Below the pieces are notes generated by a model. The model did not search any database and was not told the origin of the DNA. It worked only from the letters and a program-made list of their open reading frames with translations. A DNA stretch of 64,000 bases from JAWWPG01 sp963820035 (GTDB taxonomy: Bacteria > Actinomycetota > Actinomycetes > Propionibacteriales > Nocardioidaceae). The translations under genes were made by a program, and so were the position numbers. Location of the stretch: assembly GCA_963820035.1 (NCBI GenBank), contig CAWFYK010000003.1:124001-188000 (forward strand). The letters run 5' to 3'. Positions 44,619-53,518 of this stretch are shown one piece after another. The number at the start of each line of letters is the position of its first letter. Within the stretch, counting starts at the first letter, position 1.

Positions 44619-45629
44619 GTGATCAGCAAATCGCACCGCCCCGTCGTGGCGATCACCGGCGGTACAGGCGGCATCGGGCGGGCCACGGTCCGCGAGTTCG
44701 GCGCCCACGGTTACGACGTTGCCGTACTCGCCCGTGGGCAGGCGGGACTCGACGGTGCGGCCGCCGACGTGGAGCGGGTCGGCGGCCGGTGCATGGCATT
44801 GCCGGTCGACGTTGCCGACGGCGACGCCGTCGACGCCGCAGCCGACCGGATCGAGGCCGAGCTCGGTCCCATCGACGTCTGGGTGAACGTCGCGTTCGCG
44901 GGCTCGCTGGCGTACTTCTGGGACACCTCGCCGGACGAGTTCCGTCGGATGACCGACGTGACCTACTACGGACAGGTCAACGGGATGCGATCCGCGCTCC
45001 GGCTGATGCGGCCGCGTGACCGCGGATCGATCGTCAACGTCTCGTCGGCGATGGCCTACCGATCGATACCGCTGCAGTCGGCGTACTGCGGTGCCAAGCA
45101 CGCGGTGAAGGGAGTCAGCGAGGCGCTGATCACCGAGCTGCGTGCCACCGGCAGCAAGGTGAGCCTGGGACTGGTCACCCTTCCGGGCGTCAACACCACC
45201 CAGTTCAGTTGGAACCTCAACAAGATGCCCAAGCACCCGATGCCGGTCCCGCCCATCGTGCAGCCCGAGGTCTGCGCCCGCGCGATCCGGTTCAGCGCGG
45301 AGCACCCGCGCCGCAACATGTGGGTGGGGATCTCCACCGCCTACACGGTGCTCGGCAACCGGATCGCACCAGCGTTCGCGGACTGGTATCTAGCGAAGAC
45401 CGGCGTCAAGTCGCAGCAGACCGACCGGGCGACGGCTCGGTGGGGATCGAACGTCACCGAGCCCCAGGACGAGGAGCACGACCGCGGTGCCCACGGGGCC
45501 TTCGACGACCAGGCCTCCCGCCATGACCCCGTCTCGTTCCTGGCCCGGCACCGCCGCGGGGCGCTTACCGGCTCCGCAGCGATGGTGCTGGCCGGCACCA
45601 GCGCGCTATTGCGGCGGGTACGACCGTGA
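44619..45629 (+). CDS. SDR-family oxidoreductase
   Basis: 336 residues from GTG, which has GGAGG five bases upstream. The classical SDR motifs are VAITGGTGGIGRATVREF (cofactor loop), VNVAFAGS, IVNVSSAMAYRSIPLQSAYCGAKHAVKG (Ser, Tyr, Lys) and LVTLPGVNTTQF. The C-terminal 80 residues extend past the usual length and end in a hydrophobic helix (LTGSAAMVLAGTSALL), so it may be membrane associated. It overlaps the GH15 gene by 4 bases and is divergent from the MarR gene. Confidence 0.88.
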   Translation: MISKSHRPVVAITGGTGGIGRATVREFGAHGYDVAVLARGQAGLDGAAADVERVGGRCMALPVDVADGDAVDAAADRIEAELGPIDVWVNVAFAGSLAYFWDTSPDEFRRMTDVTYYGQVNGMRSALRLMRPRDRGSIVNVSSAMAYRSIPLQSAYCGAKHAVKGVSEALITELRATGSKVSLGLVTLPGVNTTQFSWNLNKMPKHPMPVPPIVQPEVCARAIRFSAEHPRRNMWVGISTAYTVLGNRIAPAFADWYLAKTGVKSQQTDRATARWGSNVTEPQDEEHDRGAHGAFDDQASRHDPVSFLARHRRGALTGSAAMVLAGTSALLRRVRP

Positions 45630-47461
45630 CGCGCGAATCCCTGTCGAACGGTCGGATGCTGGCTGAGCTGCGTGACGCTGACGGCTACCCGGCGCTCGAC
45701 GACTACGGCGTCCTGGGTGACGGGCGGGGCGTCGCCCTGGTGGCGCTCGACGGCTCGATCGACTGGTGGGCGGCTCCCCATCTGGAGTCGACACCGGTCT
45801 TCGCCGCCGTGCTCGACCCGGCTCGGGGAGGCCGCTTCCAGCTGCGGCCCTGCGCCCGCGAGGCCACCGCCGAGCATCACTACGTCGCCCACTCCAACCA
45901 GGTTCAGACGGTGTTCGCCACCGAGACCGGGCAGGGGCGGGTTACCGACTCGCTGAACACCGGCACCGCGGGAGGCCTGCCGTGGAGCGAGCTCGCCCGC
46001 CAGGTCGACGGCCTGGCCGGTGCCGTCGAGTTCGAGTTGGTGGTCCAGCCCGGCGACGGCCTCGGCAGCTGGCAACCTTGGGCCGAGATCGACCGGGGGG
46101 CGGCCTTGTTGCACGCCGGCGACCTGACGCTTGCCGTGCGTGCCTCCGGCGGCGTCGAGTTGACCGTCGGGCATGACAGCGTGGCTGCGCGCTTCTCCGT
46201 CGCGCGGGACGAGCGAGTGGTGATCGGTGTCGTCGCCGCCGAGCGCGATCCCCTGTATCTGTGCCACACCGACTCGATCGAGCAGCGCATCTCGACAACC
46301 GCCGACGGCTGGAGGCGCTGGTGCGGCCAGGTGCAATGGAGCGGCGAAGGCCGCGAGCGGATCCTGCGCAGCGCCTTGGCCCTGAAGACGCTGATCATGG
46401 CCCGCACCGGTGCAGTGGCCGCGGCGGCCACCACCTCGCTGCCCGAGCAGATCGGCGGCCCGAAGAACTGGGACTATCGGTTCTCCTGGATCCGGGACGC
46501 CGCCCTGACCATCGACGCCCTGGCCGTGCTCGGCATGCACGAGGAGGTGCATGCCGCAGTAACCTGGCTGTTACGCGCCATCCGCGACAACGGGCCGAGT
46601 GTGCACGTCCTCTACACCCTGGACGGGCGGCTTCCCCAGCAGATGCGCCAGCCGCGGGAGCCCGGCTACCTGCATAGCCAGCCGGTCAACCTCGGCAACC
46701 GGGCGGCCGGGCAATGCCAGCTCGGCGTCTACGGCGACCTGTTCGGCACGGTAGCCAACTGGGTCCTCGGCGGTCACGTGCTCGACGTACGGTGCGCCCG
46801 GGAGCTCAGCGATCTCGCCGACCAGTGCGCCGACAACTGGAGACGGGACGACGCCGGGATGTGGGAGCTGACTACTGACCGTCCCTACACCTCGTCCAAG
46901 ATGAACTGCTGGCGTGCTCTCGACGCGGCCGCGCGTCTGGCTGAAGCTGGTCAGCTGACTGGCAGCGGGCATCGCTGGCGCGGCGAGGCCGATCTGGTCC
47001 GGCGCTGGGTGAACGAGCATTGCTGGTCAGATCGAAAGCAGGCATACACCTTCTACGCCGGAACGGATGACCTCGACGCATCCGTGCTCCTCGGCGCAGA
47101 GTTCGGCTTCGACCGCTCCGGGCGGATGTCTTCGACCATCGACGCACTGACCGCTGAGCTCGGCGCCGGGCCGCTGCTGTACCGCTACACCGGTTCATAC
47201 CAGGAGGAGCAGACGTTCGTCGCCTGTGCCTACTGGCGCGTCCACGCCCTCGTCGCCGTCGGCCGCCTGGACGAGGCGACGAAGCTCTTTCACGAGCTCG
47301 ACGAGCTGGTGCCCAACTCCCTCGGTTTGATGGCTGAGATGAGCGTAGAAGGCACCGGCGAGCTTCGCGGCAATCTGCCCCAGGCACTGAGCCATCTCGC
47401 CCACATCCGCGCCGCCAGCGCCCTCCGCCTGGCCGAGACGGAAGCAGTGAGCCCGCGATGA
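45626..47461 (+). CDS. Glycoside hydrolase family 15 (glucoamylase/trehalase-like)
   Basis: 611 residues. The N-terminal beta domain includes DDYGVLGDGRGVALVALDGSIDWW. The (alpha/alpha)6 barrel shows NWDYRFSWIRDAALTIDAL with a substrate-binding segment, and a late catalytic-glutamate region near EEQTFVACAYWRVHALVAVG. No signal peptide is seen, so it acts in the cytoplasm, as actinobacterial GH15 trehalases and glucan hydrolases do. It is translated from a GTG overlapping the SDR stop. The product would be glucose, feeding the same central metabolism as the gluconate genes. Confidence 0.92.
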   Translation: MTRESLSNGRMLAELRDADGYPALDDYGVLGDGRGVALVALDGSIDWWAAPHLESTPVFAAVLDPARGGRFQLRPCAREATAEHHYVAHSNQVQTVFATETGQGRVTDSLNTGTAGGLPWSELARQVDGLAGAVEFELVVQPGDGLGSWQPWAEIDRGAALLHAGDLTLAVRASGGVELTVGHDSVAARFSVARDERVVIGVVAAERDPLYLCHTDSIEQRISTTADGWRRWCGQVQWSGEGRERILRSALALKTLIMARTGAVAAAATTSLPEQIGGPKNWDYRFSWIRDAALTIDALAVLGMHEEVHAAVTWLLRAIRDNGPSVHVLYTLDGRLPQQMRQPREPGYLHSQPVNLGNRAAGQCQLGVYGDLFGTVANWVLGGHVLDVRCARELSDLADQCADNWRRDDAGMWELTTDRPYTSSKMNCWRALDAAARLAEAGQLTGSGHRWRGEADLVRRWVNEHCWSDRKQAYTFYAGTDDLDASVLLGAEFGFDRSGRMSSTIDALTAELGAGPLLYRYTGSYQEEQTFVACAYWRVHALVAVGRLDEATKLFHELDELVPNSLGLMAEMSVEGTGELRGNLPQALSHLAHIRAASALRLAETEAVSPR

Positions 47462-47529
47462 CCGAACCGACAGGAGCGAGTCCCCACTGCACAATGGGCC
47501 GCGTCCCTGCGGAAGCGCGGCCGCCTACT

Positions 47530-47768
47530 GCCGGCGGCGTGCCATCGAGATCGGGCGGGCCGCCTGGGGCGCTGCCCTGCTGATCGCCCCAGGAACCATC
47601 CTTCGGCACCTCCGCCGCGTGCGAGCCGATTCCAGCAGCATCACCGTTGCTCGCGTGCTCGGGGCCCGCCAACCCGCCCAGTCTGCGCTGTCGGGGATCC
47701 GGCCGACGCCGTCGGCGACGGCTCGAGATCACACCGCTACTTCACCCGGAGAGACTCGAGGCAGGTGA
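47530..47768 (+). pseudogene. Fragment of a small membrane protein
   Basis: The open stretch IEIGRAAWGAALLIAPGTILR followed by SITVARVLGARQPAQSALSG resembles a common family of short actinobacterial membrane proteins (first helix, then the VARVLGARHLVQA motif). It breaks off after about 75 codons with no further helices. The fragment runs into the PI-PLC relic that follows. Confidence 0.4.
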
Positions 47769-48500
47769 CGGTCCGGCTCTCGGACATCGGGTCGGGATTC
47801 AGCGGGGTGCTCGCCTCGCTGTCGCCTCAGACGCAGCTTGGAAGCCCGCCCGGGCTCGACGTCACCGTGACCAGAGTGGACCGAGACAGCTTGGTGTCGC
47901 GGATCATCCGGATGACGCACATCGTGGCTCTGCTGATCTAGCTCCTGCCCCTCATTGCACTGATTCTTTGGGGAATCGCGTGTCTCGTCGCGTACGAACG
48001 ACCGGTAGCCGTCCGCCGGTCGGGGTGGGGCGTCACAGTGGTGGGCGTGTCCATGGGCCTGCTGTGGCTGGGCGGGAAATGGGGGCCGACAGGCAAGACA
48101 CATCCACCCTTCGCGGTGCCCTCGTTACCGCGGCGTGGCACGAGGTCAGCGAGTCGGTCTTGCTCGTCGCACTCATCGCGGGCTCAGCAGGCGCACTGAT
48201 CGTAGCCGTCGCCCGGTAGCCGACCGCGCAGCAGCAGAGCCAGGACCCCGCGTCGCCCGCGACCGCAGGGTCGCATCGGCCGAGGCGTTGGACGGTGGCT
48301 GGTGTGGGCACAGCCGTCGCGGCTGTCGTCTCCCTCGTGGTGTACCAGGCAGTGCCCGCCCCGCCCGGCACACCGTGCTCCTCAGTGCGTTCGCACACGT
48401 GCAACGGCTATCGCCAACTGTGCAACCGAAGATACGACGACGTCGCGTTCGTCGCGGCGCACAACGCGATGTCGGCGGCAGACCAGCCCGGCTGGCGCCC
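47768..48500 (+). pseudogene. Decayed PI-PLC-like membrane phosphodiesterase
   Basis: Readable parts in shifting frames: GLDVTVTRVDRDSLVSRIIR near 47855 with a stop at 47940, then YERPVAVRRSGWGVTVVG, RGALVTAAWHEVSESVLL and AGALIVAVAR near 48200. After another helix (VAAVVSLVVYQAVPAPP) comes RRYDDVAFVAAHNAMSAADQPGW, the catalytic-histidine segment of PI-PLC-like domains. It then breaks at about 48500 into a methyltransferase scrap. It has the same architecture as the intact gene at 21755-23944 but is not a recent copy of it. Confidence 0.65.
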
Positions 48501-48502
48501 CC

Positions 48503-48870
48503 ATGTGTATCGACGCGATGCAGTTCGCGCAGCCTCAAGCCGTGGCCTACCGCGAGTTACGGCGCGTTCTGCGGCCGGGCGGCCGGACGGCCGGGCGGCC
48601 GGGCGGTGCTGACTTGTCGGCAGGCCTCCGACCCGCACGACGAGGTAGTTCCCCAACGGACCCGAGAGGTCGACCTGGCCGGCGGGCTAGCCGCGGCAGG
48701 CTTCACCGACATCGATGTCATCGAGCGACCCGAGTGGCTGGAGCAAGAGTCGGCGATGTGCGTGGAGGCCGCCCCTCTCGAGCCGGGCGACGACCCGCTC
48801 TTCGGTCTTTGCATGACGAGGCCGTGGACGTGCTCGTCAGCGCCGACGCAACCCATCGATTCATCGCCAC
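48503..48870 (+). pseudogene. SAM methyltransferase C-terminal fragment
   Basis: MCIDAMQFAQPQAVAYREL and RRVLRPGGR are the late strand/helix region of class I methyltransferases. They are followed after a frameshift by VDLAGGLAAAGFTDIDVIER and EWLEQESAMCVEAA, and after another by SLHDEAVDVL. The SAM-binding N-terminus is absent. It is joined head-on to the PI-PLC relic, giving a chimeric scrap. Confidence 0.55.
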
Positions 48871-49216
48871 GGCCACAGGCGCTCACAGACGGGCGCACGC
48901 ACGATATGCGCGCACCGCGAGGCAGCGGACTGATCCGGTACCGGTCAGGTTTCGCGAGCCGATCCGCATGATCAGCCTGGTCCTCCACCGACAAGACCGC
49001 ACTGCCTCCGTGGCTCGACGAGAGCCAGAGTCAACCAGAGGTCAGCTTTGCTCCGATCCCAAGGGGTCACAAACGCGGGTCGGCGCAGATGGCGTGGATA
49101 TTCGAGCGCCTGGGTAGGTCTGAGCATCCTCCTCGATGCACCACGCAGGTGGACATGTGGGAGCAGTGTTTTCCCGTCTCTCGCCGGGCCCCCGACTCTG
49201 TGGCAGGGTGAGGGGG

Positions 49217-49741
49217 GTGGACGTCGAGCTGATCGTCGTGATGGGCGTATCCGGTTCAGGCAAGACGACCGTCGGCCGCGGTATCGCCACCGCGATGGGA
49301 TGGGAGTACGCCGAGGGCGACGACTTCCACTCTGCTGCGAACGTGGCCAAGATGGCCTCGGGAACCCCACTCTCCGACGAGGACCGCTGGCCGTGGCTGC
49401 GGGCGATCGGCGAGTGGCTGGACGAGCACCAGGGGGCCGGCCGGAGCGCGGTCGTCACCTGCTCGGCTTTGCGTCGGGTGTACCGCGACCTGCTCAGGGA
49501 CGGCCGCGACGGGGTGCGGTTCTGCCATCTGTCCGCGGACAGCGACCTGATCAAATCCAGGCTGGAGCACCGAGCAGGTCATTACATGCCGTCGTCGCTG
49601 CTCCCCAGCCAGCTGGCGACTCTCGAGCCGCTGCAGCCGGACGAGCCTGGCGTGGTCGTTTCGACCGCGCCGACGCCTGAGGAGATCGTCCAAGATGCTC
49701 TGCGAAAGCTGGATCTGACCCCTAGGGAGACCGAGCCATGA
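49217..49741 (+). CDS. gntK: Gluconokinase
   Basis: 174 residues. Walker A is VVMGVSGSGKTTVGRGIA; the substrate region is EYAEGDDFHSAANVAKMASGTPLSDEDRWPWL, which is diagnostic for gluconate kinases, and SALRRVYRDLLRDG follows. It makes 6-phosphogluconate from gluconate and ATP. GTG 49217 was taken as start; an ATG at 49136 would add 27 unrelated residues. The gene overlaps the gluconate permease by 4 bases. Confidence 0.94.
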   Translation: MDVELIVVMGVSGSGKTTVGRGIATAMGWEYAEGDDFHSAANVAKMASGTPLSDEDRWPWLRAIGEWLDEHQGAGRSAVVTCSALRRVYRDLLRDGRDGVRFCHLSADSDLIKSRLEHRAGHYMPSSLLPSQLATLEPLQPDEPGVVVSTAPTPEEIVQDALRKLDLTPRETEP

Positions 49742-51201
49742 CCGGATCGCCAGTGACGTTCCTAGCCGAGACGACTCCCCCGCTCTCCGACGCCGGCAAC
49801 ACCCAGCTGCTAATCGCGGCATTGGTGGGCATCGCCGTCGTGGTGGTGCTCATCGTCGTGGCGAAGTTCCACCCCTTCCTGGCCTTGATTCTCGGTACGG
49901 CGGCGCTCGGTGTCGTCGCGCAGGTGCCGGCCAGCGACATCGTGGCCAGCTTCCTCGCCGGCCTCGGCACGACGTTCGCAAGCGTCGGCGTCCTGGTCGC
50001 TCTGGGCGCGATGCTCGGCAAGCTGCTCGCAGACTCCGGCGGAGCGGACCGGATCGTCGACACGGTCATCGGGCGTGTGGGTGACCGGATGCTGCCATGG
50101 GCGATGGCCCTGATCGCGGCGATCCTCGGGCTGCCTCTGTTCTTCGAGATCGGCGTCGTGATCCTGGTGCCCATCGTCGTCCTCGTGGCGGGCCGAACGC
50201 ACAACCCCCTTATGCGCGTCGGCATTCCGGCGCTGGCCGGCCTCTCGATCCTGCACGGCATGGTGCCGCCACACCCGGGACCGGTAGCGGCAATTGACCT
50301 CCTGAACGCCAACCTCGGACTGACGCTGCTGTTCGGGTTGATCGTCGCGGTCCCCACGCTGATCGTGTCGGGGCCGTTGCTGTCGATCCCGATCACTCGC
50401 TGGGTGCCGGTGTATGCGCGGGAAGGGGCCATCGTCCGATCGGGCGCTGGCTCGGACGTCACCGACCGGGAAGAGGCGTCCCCCGAACCGGACGGCGCCC
50501 ATGAGCCACCGGCGACCGACGGCGGTCCGGTCCAGCAGCCGACGTTCTTTGCGTCGCTGATCAGCATCGCCCTGGCTGTCGTGCTGATGCTCGTCGGGGC
50601 GATCGGGGACCTAACCCTCAGCGACGACAGCAAAGTGCGCGCCGTGACGAACTTACTGGGTACCCCGGTCGTCGCGCTCCTCGTCGCCGTGCTGGTGGCG
50701 ATGTTCGCGATCGGGGTTGGCTCGGGGATGGATTGGGAACGTATCCAGCAGTCGCTGGGATCCGGGCTGCCGGCCGTCGCTGGGATCTTGTTGATCGTGG
50801 CAGCGGGCGGTGGCTTCAAGCAGATGCTTGTCGACTCAGGGGTTGCCAACGTGATCGCCGACCAGGCTAAGAACTCCAGCCTGTCGCCGCTGTTCCTCGG
50901 CTGGTTGGTGGCCGTCGGTATCCGGCTGGCCACCGGGTCGGCTACTGTGGCCACGCTGACCGCGGCTGGTATCGTCAGCCAGCTGGCGGTGACCCTGTCG
51001 GAGAGTCACGATGCGCTCCTGGTGCTGGCCATCGGGTCGGGGTCGCTGTTCTTCAGCCACGTGAACGACGCCGGCTTCTGGCTGGTGAAGGAGTACTTCG
51101 GACTCACCATAGGGCAGACGATCAAGTCCTGGTCAGTCATGGAGACGGTCGTCTCGGTGATGGGTCTGATCTGCGTGCTGCTCCTCAGCCTCATCGTCTG
51201 A
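49738..51201 (+). CDS. gntP: Gluconate:H+ symporter (GntP family)
   Basis: 487 residues with about twelve helices. PPHPGPVAAIDLLNANLG is the signature of GntP transporters, and ATGSATVATLTAAGIVS and SLFFSHVNDAGFWLVKEYFG are further conserved loops. It imports gluconate or a related sugar acid with protons for the kinase encoded just upstream. A longer central cytoplasmic loop (residues 235-265, Glu/Pro-rich) is present. Confidence 0.94.
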   Translation: MTGSPVTFLAETTPPLSDAGNTQLLIAALVGIAVVVVLIVVAKFHPFLALILGTAALGVVAQVPASDIVASFLAGLGTTFASVGVLVALGAMLGKLLADSGGADRIVDTVIGRVGDRMLPWAMALIAAILGLPLFFEIGVVILVPIVVLVAGRTHNPLMRVGIPALAGLSILHGMVPPHPGPVAAIDLLNANLGLTLLFGLIVAVPTLIVSGPLLSIPITRWVPVYAREGAIVRSGAGSDVTDREEASPEPDGAHEPPATDGGPVQQPTFFASLISIALAVVLMLVGAIGDLTLSDDSKVRAVTNLLGTPVVALLVAVLVAMFAIGVGSGMDWERIQQSLGSGLPAVAGILLIVAAGGGFKQMLVDSGVANVIADQAKNSSLSPLFLGWLVAVGIRLATGSATVATLTAAGIVSQLAVTLSESHDALLVLAIGSGSLFFSHVNDAGFWLVKEYFGLTIGQTIKSWSVMETVVSVMGLICVLLLSLIV

Positions 51202-51461
51202 CCGGCGCACGCGAAACGGACGACCACCTGGCCGTGTTCCCTGCCGTCCTGTGTTGACTCACGGTCCGAGAGTGGGTGGCGATTGTCAAGGCCGATAAGG
51301 GACGACCGCGGTGCCACTCAAAGCACGGTCCGGCGGTCCGATGACCCGAGGACCCGAGAGCCCACCGCCACGTCGTAGATTTGATCTGCGGGCAGAAACC
51401 AGCCACTTATAGGCGGCAACTGACCCGTGTTGATCCGATAGGATTCGAGGCGTACCTGACA

Positions 51462-51540
51462 GCGGACAGTTCAAAATTCTCTGTAGGCGGACACTTCATC
51501 TCCTCCCCGCGGACAGTTGATCTCCCTTCCACGGACATCG
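51462..51540 (+). repeat. Four spaced copies of CGGACA, possible IS21-type end
   Basis: CGGACA occurs at 51463, 51488, 51510 and 51532, spaced 22-25 bases apart, each followed by T/C-rich sequence. Regularly spaced TGTCCG-type repeats mark the ends of IS21-family elements, but no istA/istB reading frame is next to it. The flanking stretch 51202-51930 otherwise contains no gene I can support. Confidence 0.35.
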
Positions 51541-51931
51541 GGACCGGTCGTGTCGGTCCGAAGTTGAGGGTCTCTGCGGGGCAACGCTCGAGGTCTCTAA
51601 CCACGCTCGAGCTGCCGGGACCGACCGTGCGTCGGTATGTCGCTAAGCGGACGGGGGGACCCTTATACGCGGGAGCGTGATCCTTGACGACTTCGACGTC
51701 GGTGCGGAAGCCGAAGCATGGGTGGCGCGCCAACCACGACCCGAGTCTGGGCAGCTTGAGATCACCGACGGTGGAGAAGGTGATCGCCTCCTGCGGATCC
51801 TGTTCGAGCGCCCCATCGAGGACGCAGTGCTTGATCCAGATCCGCTGCACAAAGAGGCTCAGGCGTTCTGCTCCCGTGGTCCCATCTCCTCGGGGCCAAG
51901 TGGGGCTGCACGTCGCAACCGCAGGATCCGA

Positions 51932-52273
51932 TCACCATGGCGGGAAGAAGACAGCGATCACCACGATTGCCAGGATGACCGCGGCAACCAGGCTGCGTAT
52001 TACCAGGTTGCGCCTGGCAGCCCGGCTGGCTGGAGTGTCGAACGGGTCATAGTCCGGGACGACCGTGAAGGCAACCTCGTCGTGGTCGATACGGGCCACC
52101 CTGGCCGCCGGATCCCCGTCGTCTTGCGCCTGGACGAGTACGTGGACCGGGTCGTCGGTCGCCCGCACGCTGATGTCGTCGTCAGGCTTGCGCCACGCAA
52201 CTACGTGGGTGTCTTCGTCGCGGGCATCCCGAGTGAACCGGTGGCCCTCATAGTCAATCGTCACGTTTCTCAT
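51932..52273 (-). CDS. Small tail-anchored protein of unknown function
   Basis: 113 residues starting MRNVTIDYEGHRFTRDARDED, with a soluble beta-rich-looking domain and one C-terminal hydrophobic helix (IRSLVAAVILAIVVIAVFF). ATG 52273 follows GGAGGAGCAG. No family is recognised. It may be co-transcribed with the tiny frame just upstream at 52312-52482. Confidence 0.5.
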   Translation of the reverse strand: MRNVTIDYEGHRFTRDARDEDTHVVAWRKPDDDISVRATDDPVHVLVQAQDDGDPAARVARIDHDEVAFTVVPDYDPFDTPASRAARRNLVIRSLVAAVILAIVVIAVFFPPW

Positions 52274-52311
52274 CCTCTGCTCCTCCTCCATCGTTCTCGA
52301 GCGTGCCGGTA

Positions 52312-52482
52312 TTAGCGTGTGTGATCTCGGGAAGGAACTCCACCGCCGCTGCCAGGGCTGAAGCGGCCCGACTTGAAACCCGCCGTGGCGATGAGCGGGA
52401 CCGGGTCGCGGCGAACACGATAGGCAGTGAAGCTGCCGACCGCGGCAACTAGTGCGGCAAGTGGTCCAGCCAAGAGATGCAT
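52312..52482 (-). CDS. Very small possible membrane peptide
   Basis: 56 residues: one hydrophobic helix (HLLAGPLAALVAAVGSF), then a basic stretch (RVRRDPVPL) and a Gly/Ser-rich tail. It precedes the 113-residue gene on the same strand. Coding is not proven; there is only a weak ribosome site. Confidence 0.3.
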   Translation of the reverse strand: MHLLAGPLAALVAAVGSFTAYRVRRDPVPLIATAGFKSGRFSPGSGGGVPSRDHTR

Positions 52483-52837
52483 GCCCACCACGCTATGGGC
52501 CAGTTAGGCAAGGCTGATTCCCTAAGCTCGTCGTTGTTCCCGGTTTGCCGATCACGGTCTTAGGTTGCCACCCCGATCTTGCAAAGACAGGTGCAGAAAG
52601 TTTGCAGTCTCATGACGATCGCCCGCGACTCAAGCATGGACGGGATGCTTGTCGATCTGATGCTCCGCGGCATCGACGGCTCCACCTTCATCTGGCGTGG
52701 GCTGTTGATCTCAAACACCCATATCGCCGTCAGTCTGCTGTTTCCTTGTCAATGTTGGGGCCGTGGTGTCGATCTCAGGCCGGGAGGAGAAACCGGTGCT
52801 GGCCGGCAACTGGCACGACAACACCCTCGGGCGCGGT

Positions 52838-53400
52838 CCCGCTCCTCCGCTATGTCGAGGAGCGCTGGCTGCCGTCCAAGCGCATCGAGTCGACCACCCG
52901 GGCGTCGTACGTCTGCAACCTGACCAAACACTTCCTGCCATTCTTCGGGAAGAAGCCGATGCACCAGATCACCCCGTCCCTGGTGCAGGACTGGGTCACC
53001 AAGGCGGCATTCGATGGGCTCTCGGCCCGGTCGGTCCGCAAGTAATCACACGATGCTCCACTCGATCTTCAAACGAGCCGTCCGCGACCAGCTCATCATC
53101 ACCAACCCCCTGCGAGCACACCGAGCTGCCGAAGGTCATCACGAAGAAGTCCCGAACGCTCACCTCCGCCGAGTGCGAGCTCCTCATCACCGCGTCTGGC
53201 AACCCGCCGGCAAAGGCAGCGGAGTCGACTTCCCGGTCCGCATGCACGACGTCCGCCATGCCCGCGCATCCTGGCTGCTCGCCGAAGGATCCGACCTCAA
53301 ATCCGTCATGAACGCATGGGCCACGCCCCGATCCAAACCACCAAAATTACCTCCACCCTGCCCGAGGCCGACCGAAAAACCTCCACGCCCTCGCCCGAGC
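52838..53400 (+). pseudogene. Second tyrosine recombinase pseudogene
   Basis: Starts in the core-binding domain (YVEERWLPSKRIESTTRASY, then FLPFFGKKPMHQITPSLVQ), stops at 53043, and resumes in other frames: HSIFKRAVRDQL, then TELPKVITKKSRTLTSAE. The next readable part is GVDFPVRMHDVRHARASWLL, so the central catalytic segment with the first arginine has been deleted. The HxxR box is intact here (HDVRHA), unlike in the copy at 12969. The tyrosine end is frameshifted. Bases 52930-53191 align with 12981-13240. Confidence 0.85.
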
Positions 53401-53518
53401 CCGACGCCGACCACTGCAACCCAGATGGCACTCCCAGGAATTCGCGGACCGCCAAGTTCCAGGAGATGCTCCCAAGCCGAGGGCCAGCGAAGTAAACACC
53501 GTTTACTGTGCGGTCGCG

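Noticed and set aside
45341..46552. A 403-codon minus-strand frame
   Set aside because: It is antisense to the GH15 and SDR genes and has no domain.
51407..51850. A 147-codon minus-strand frame with readable middle
   Set aside because: It crosses the CGGACA repeats and shows no domain; its composition could be chance.
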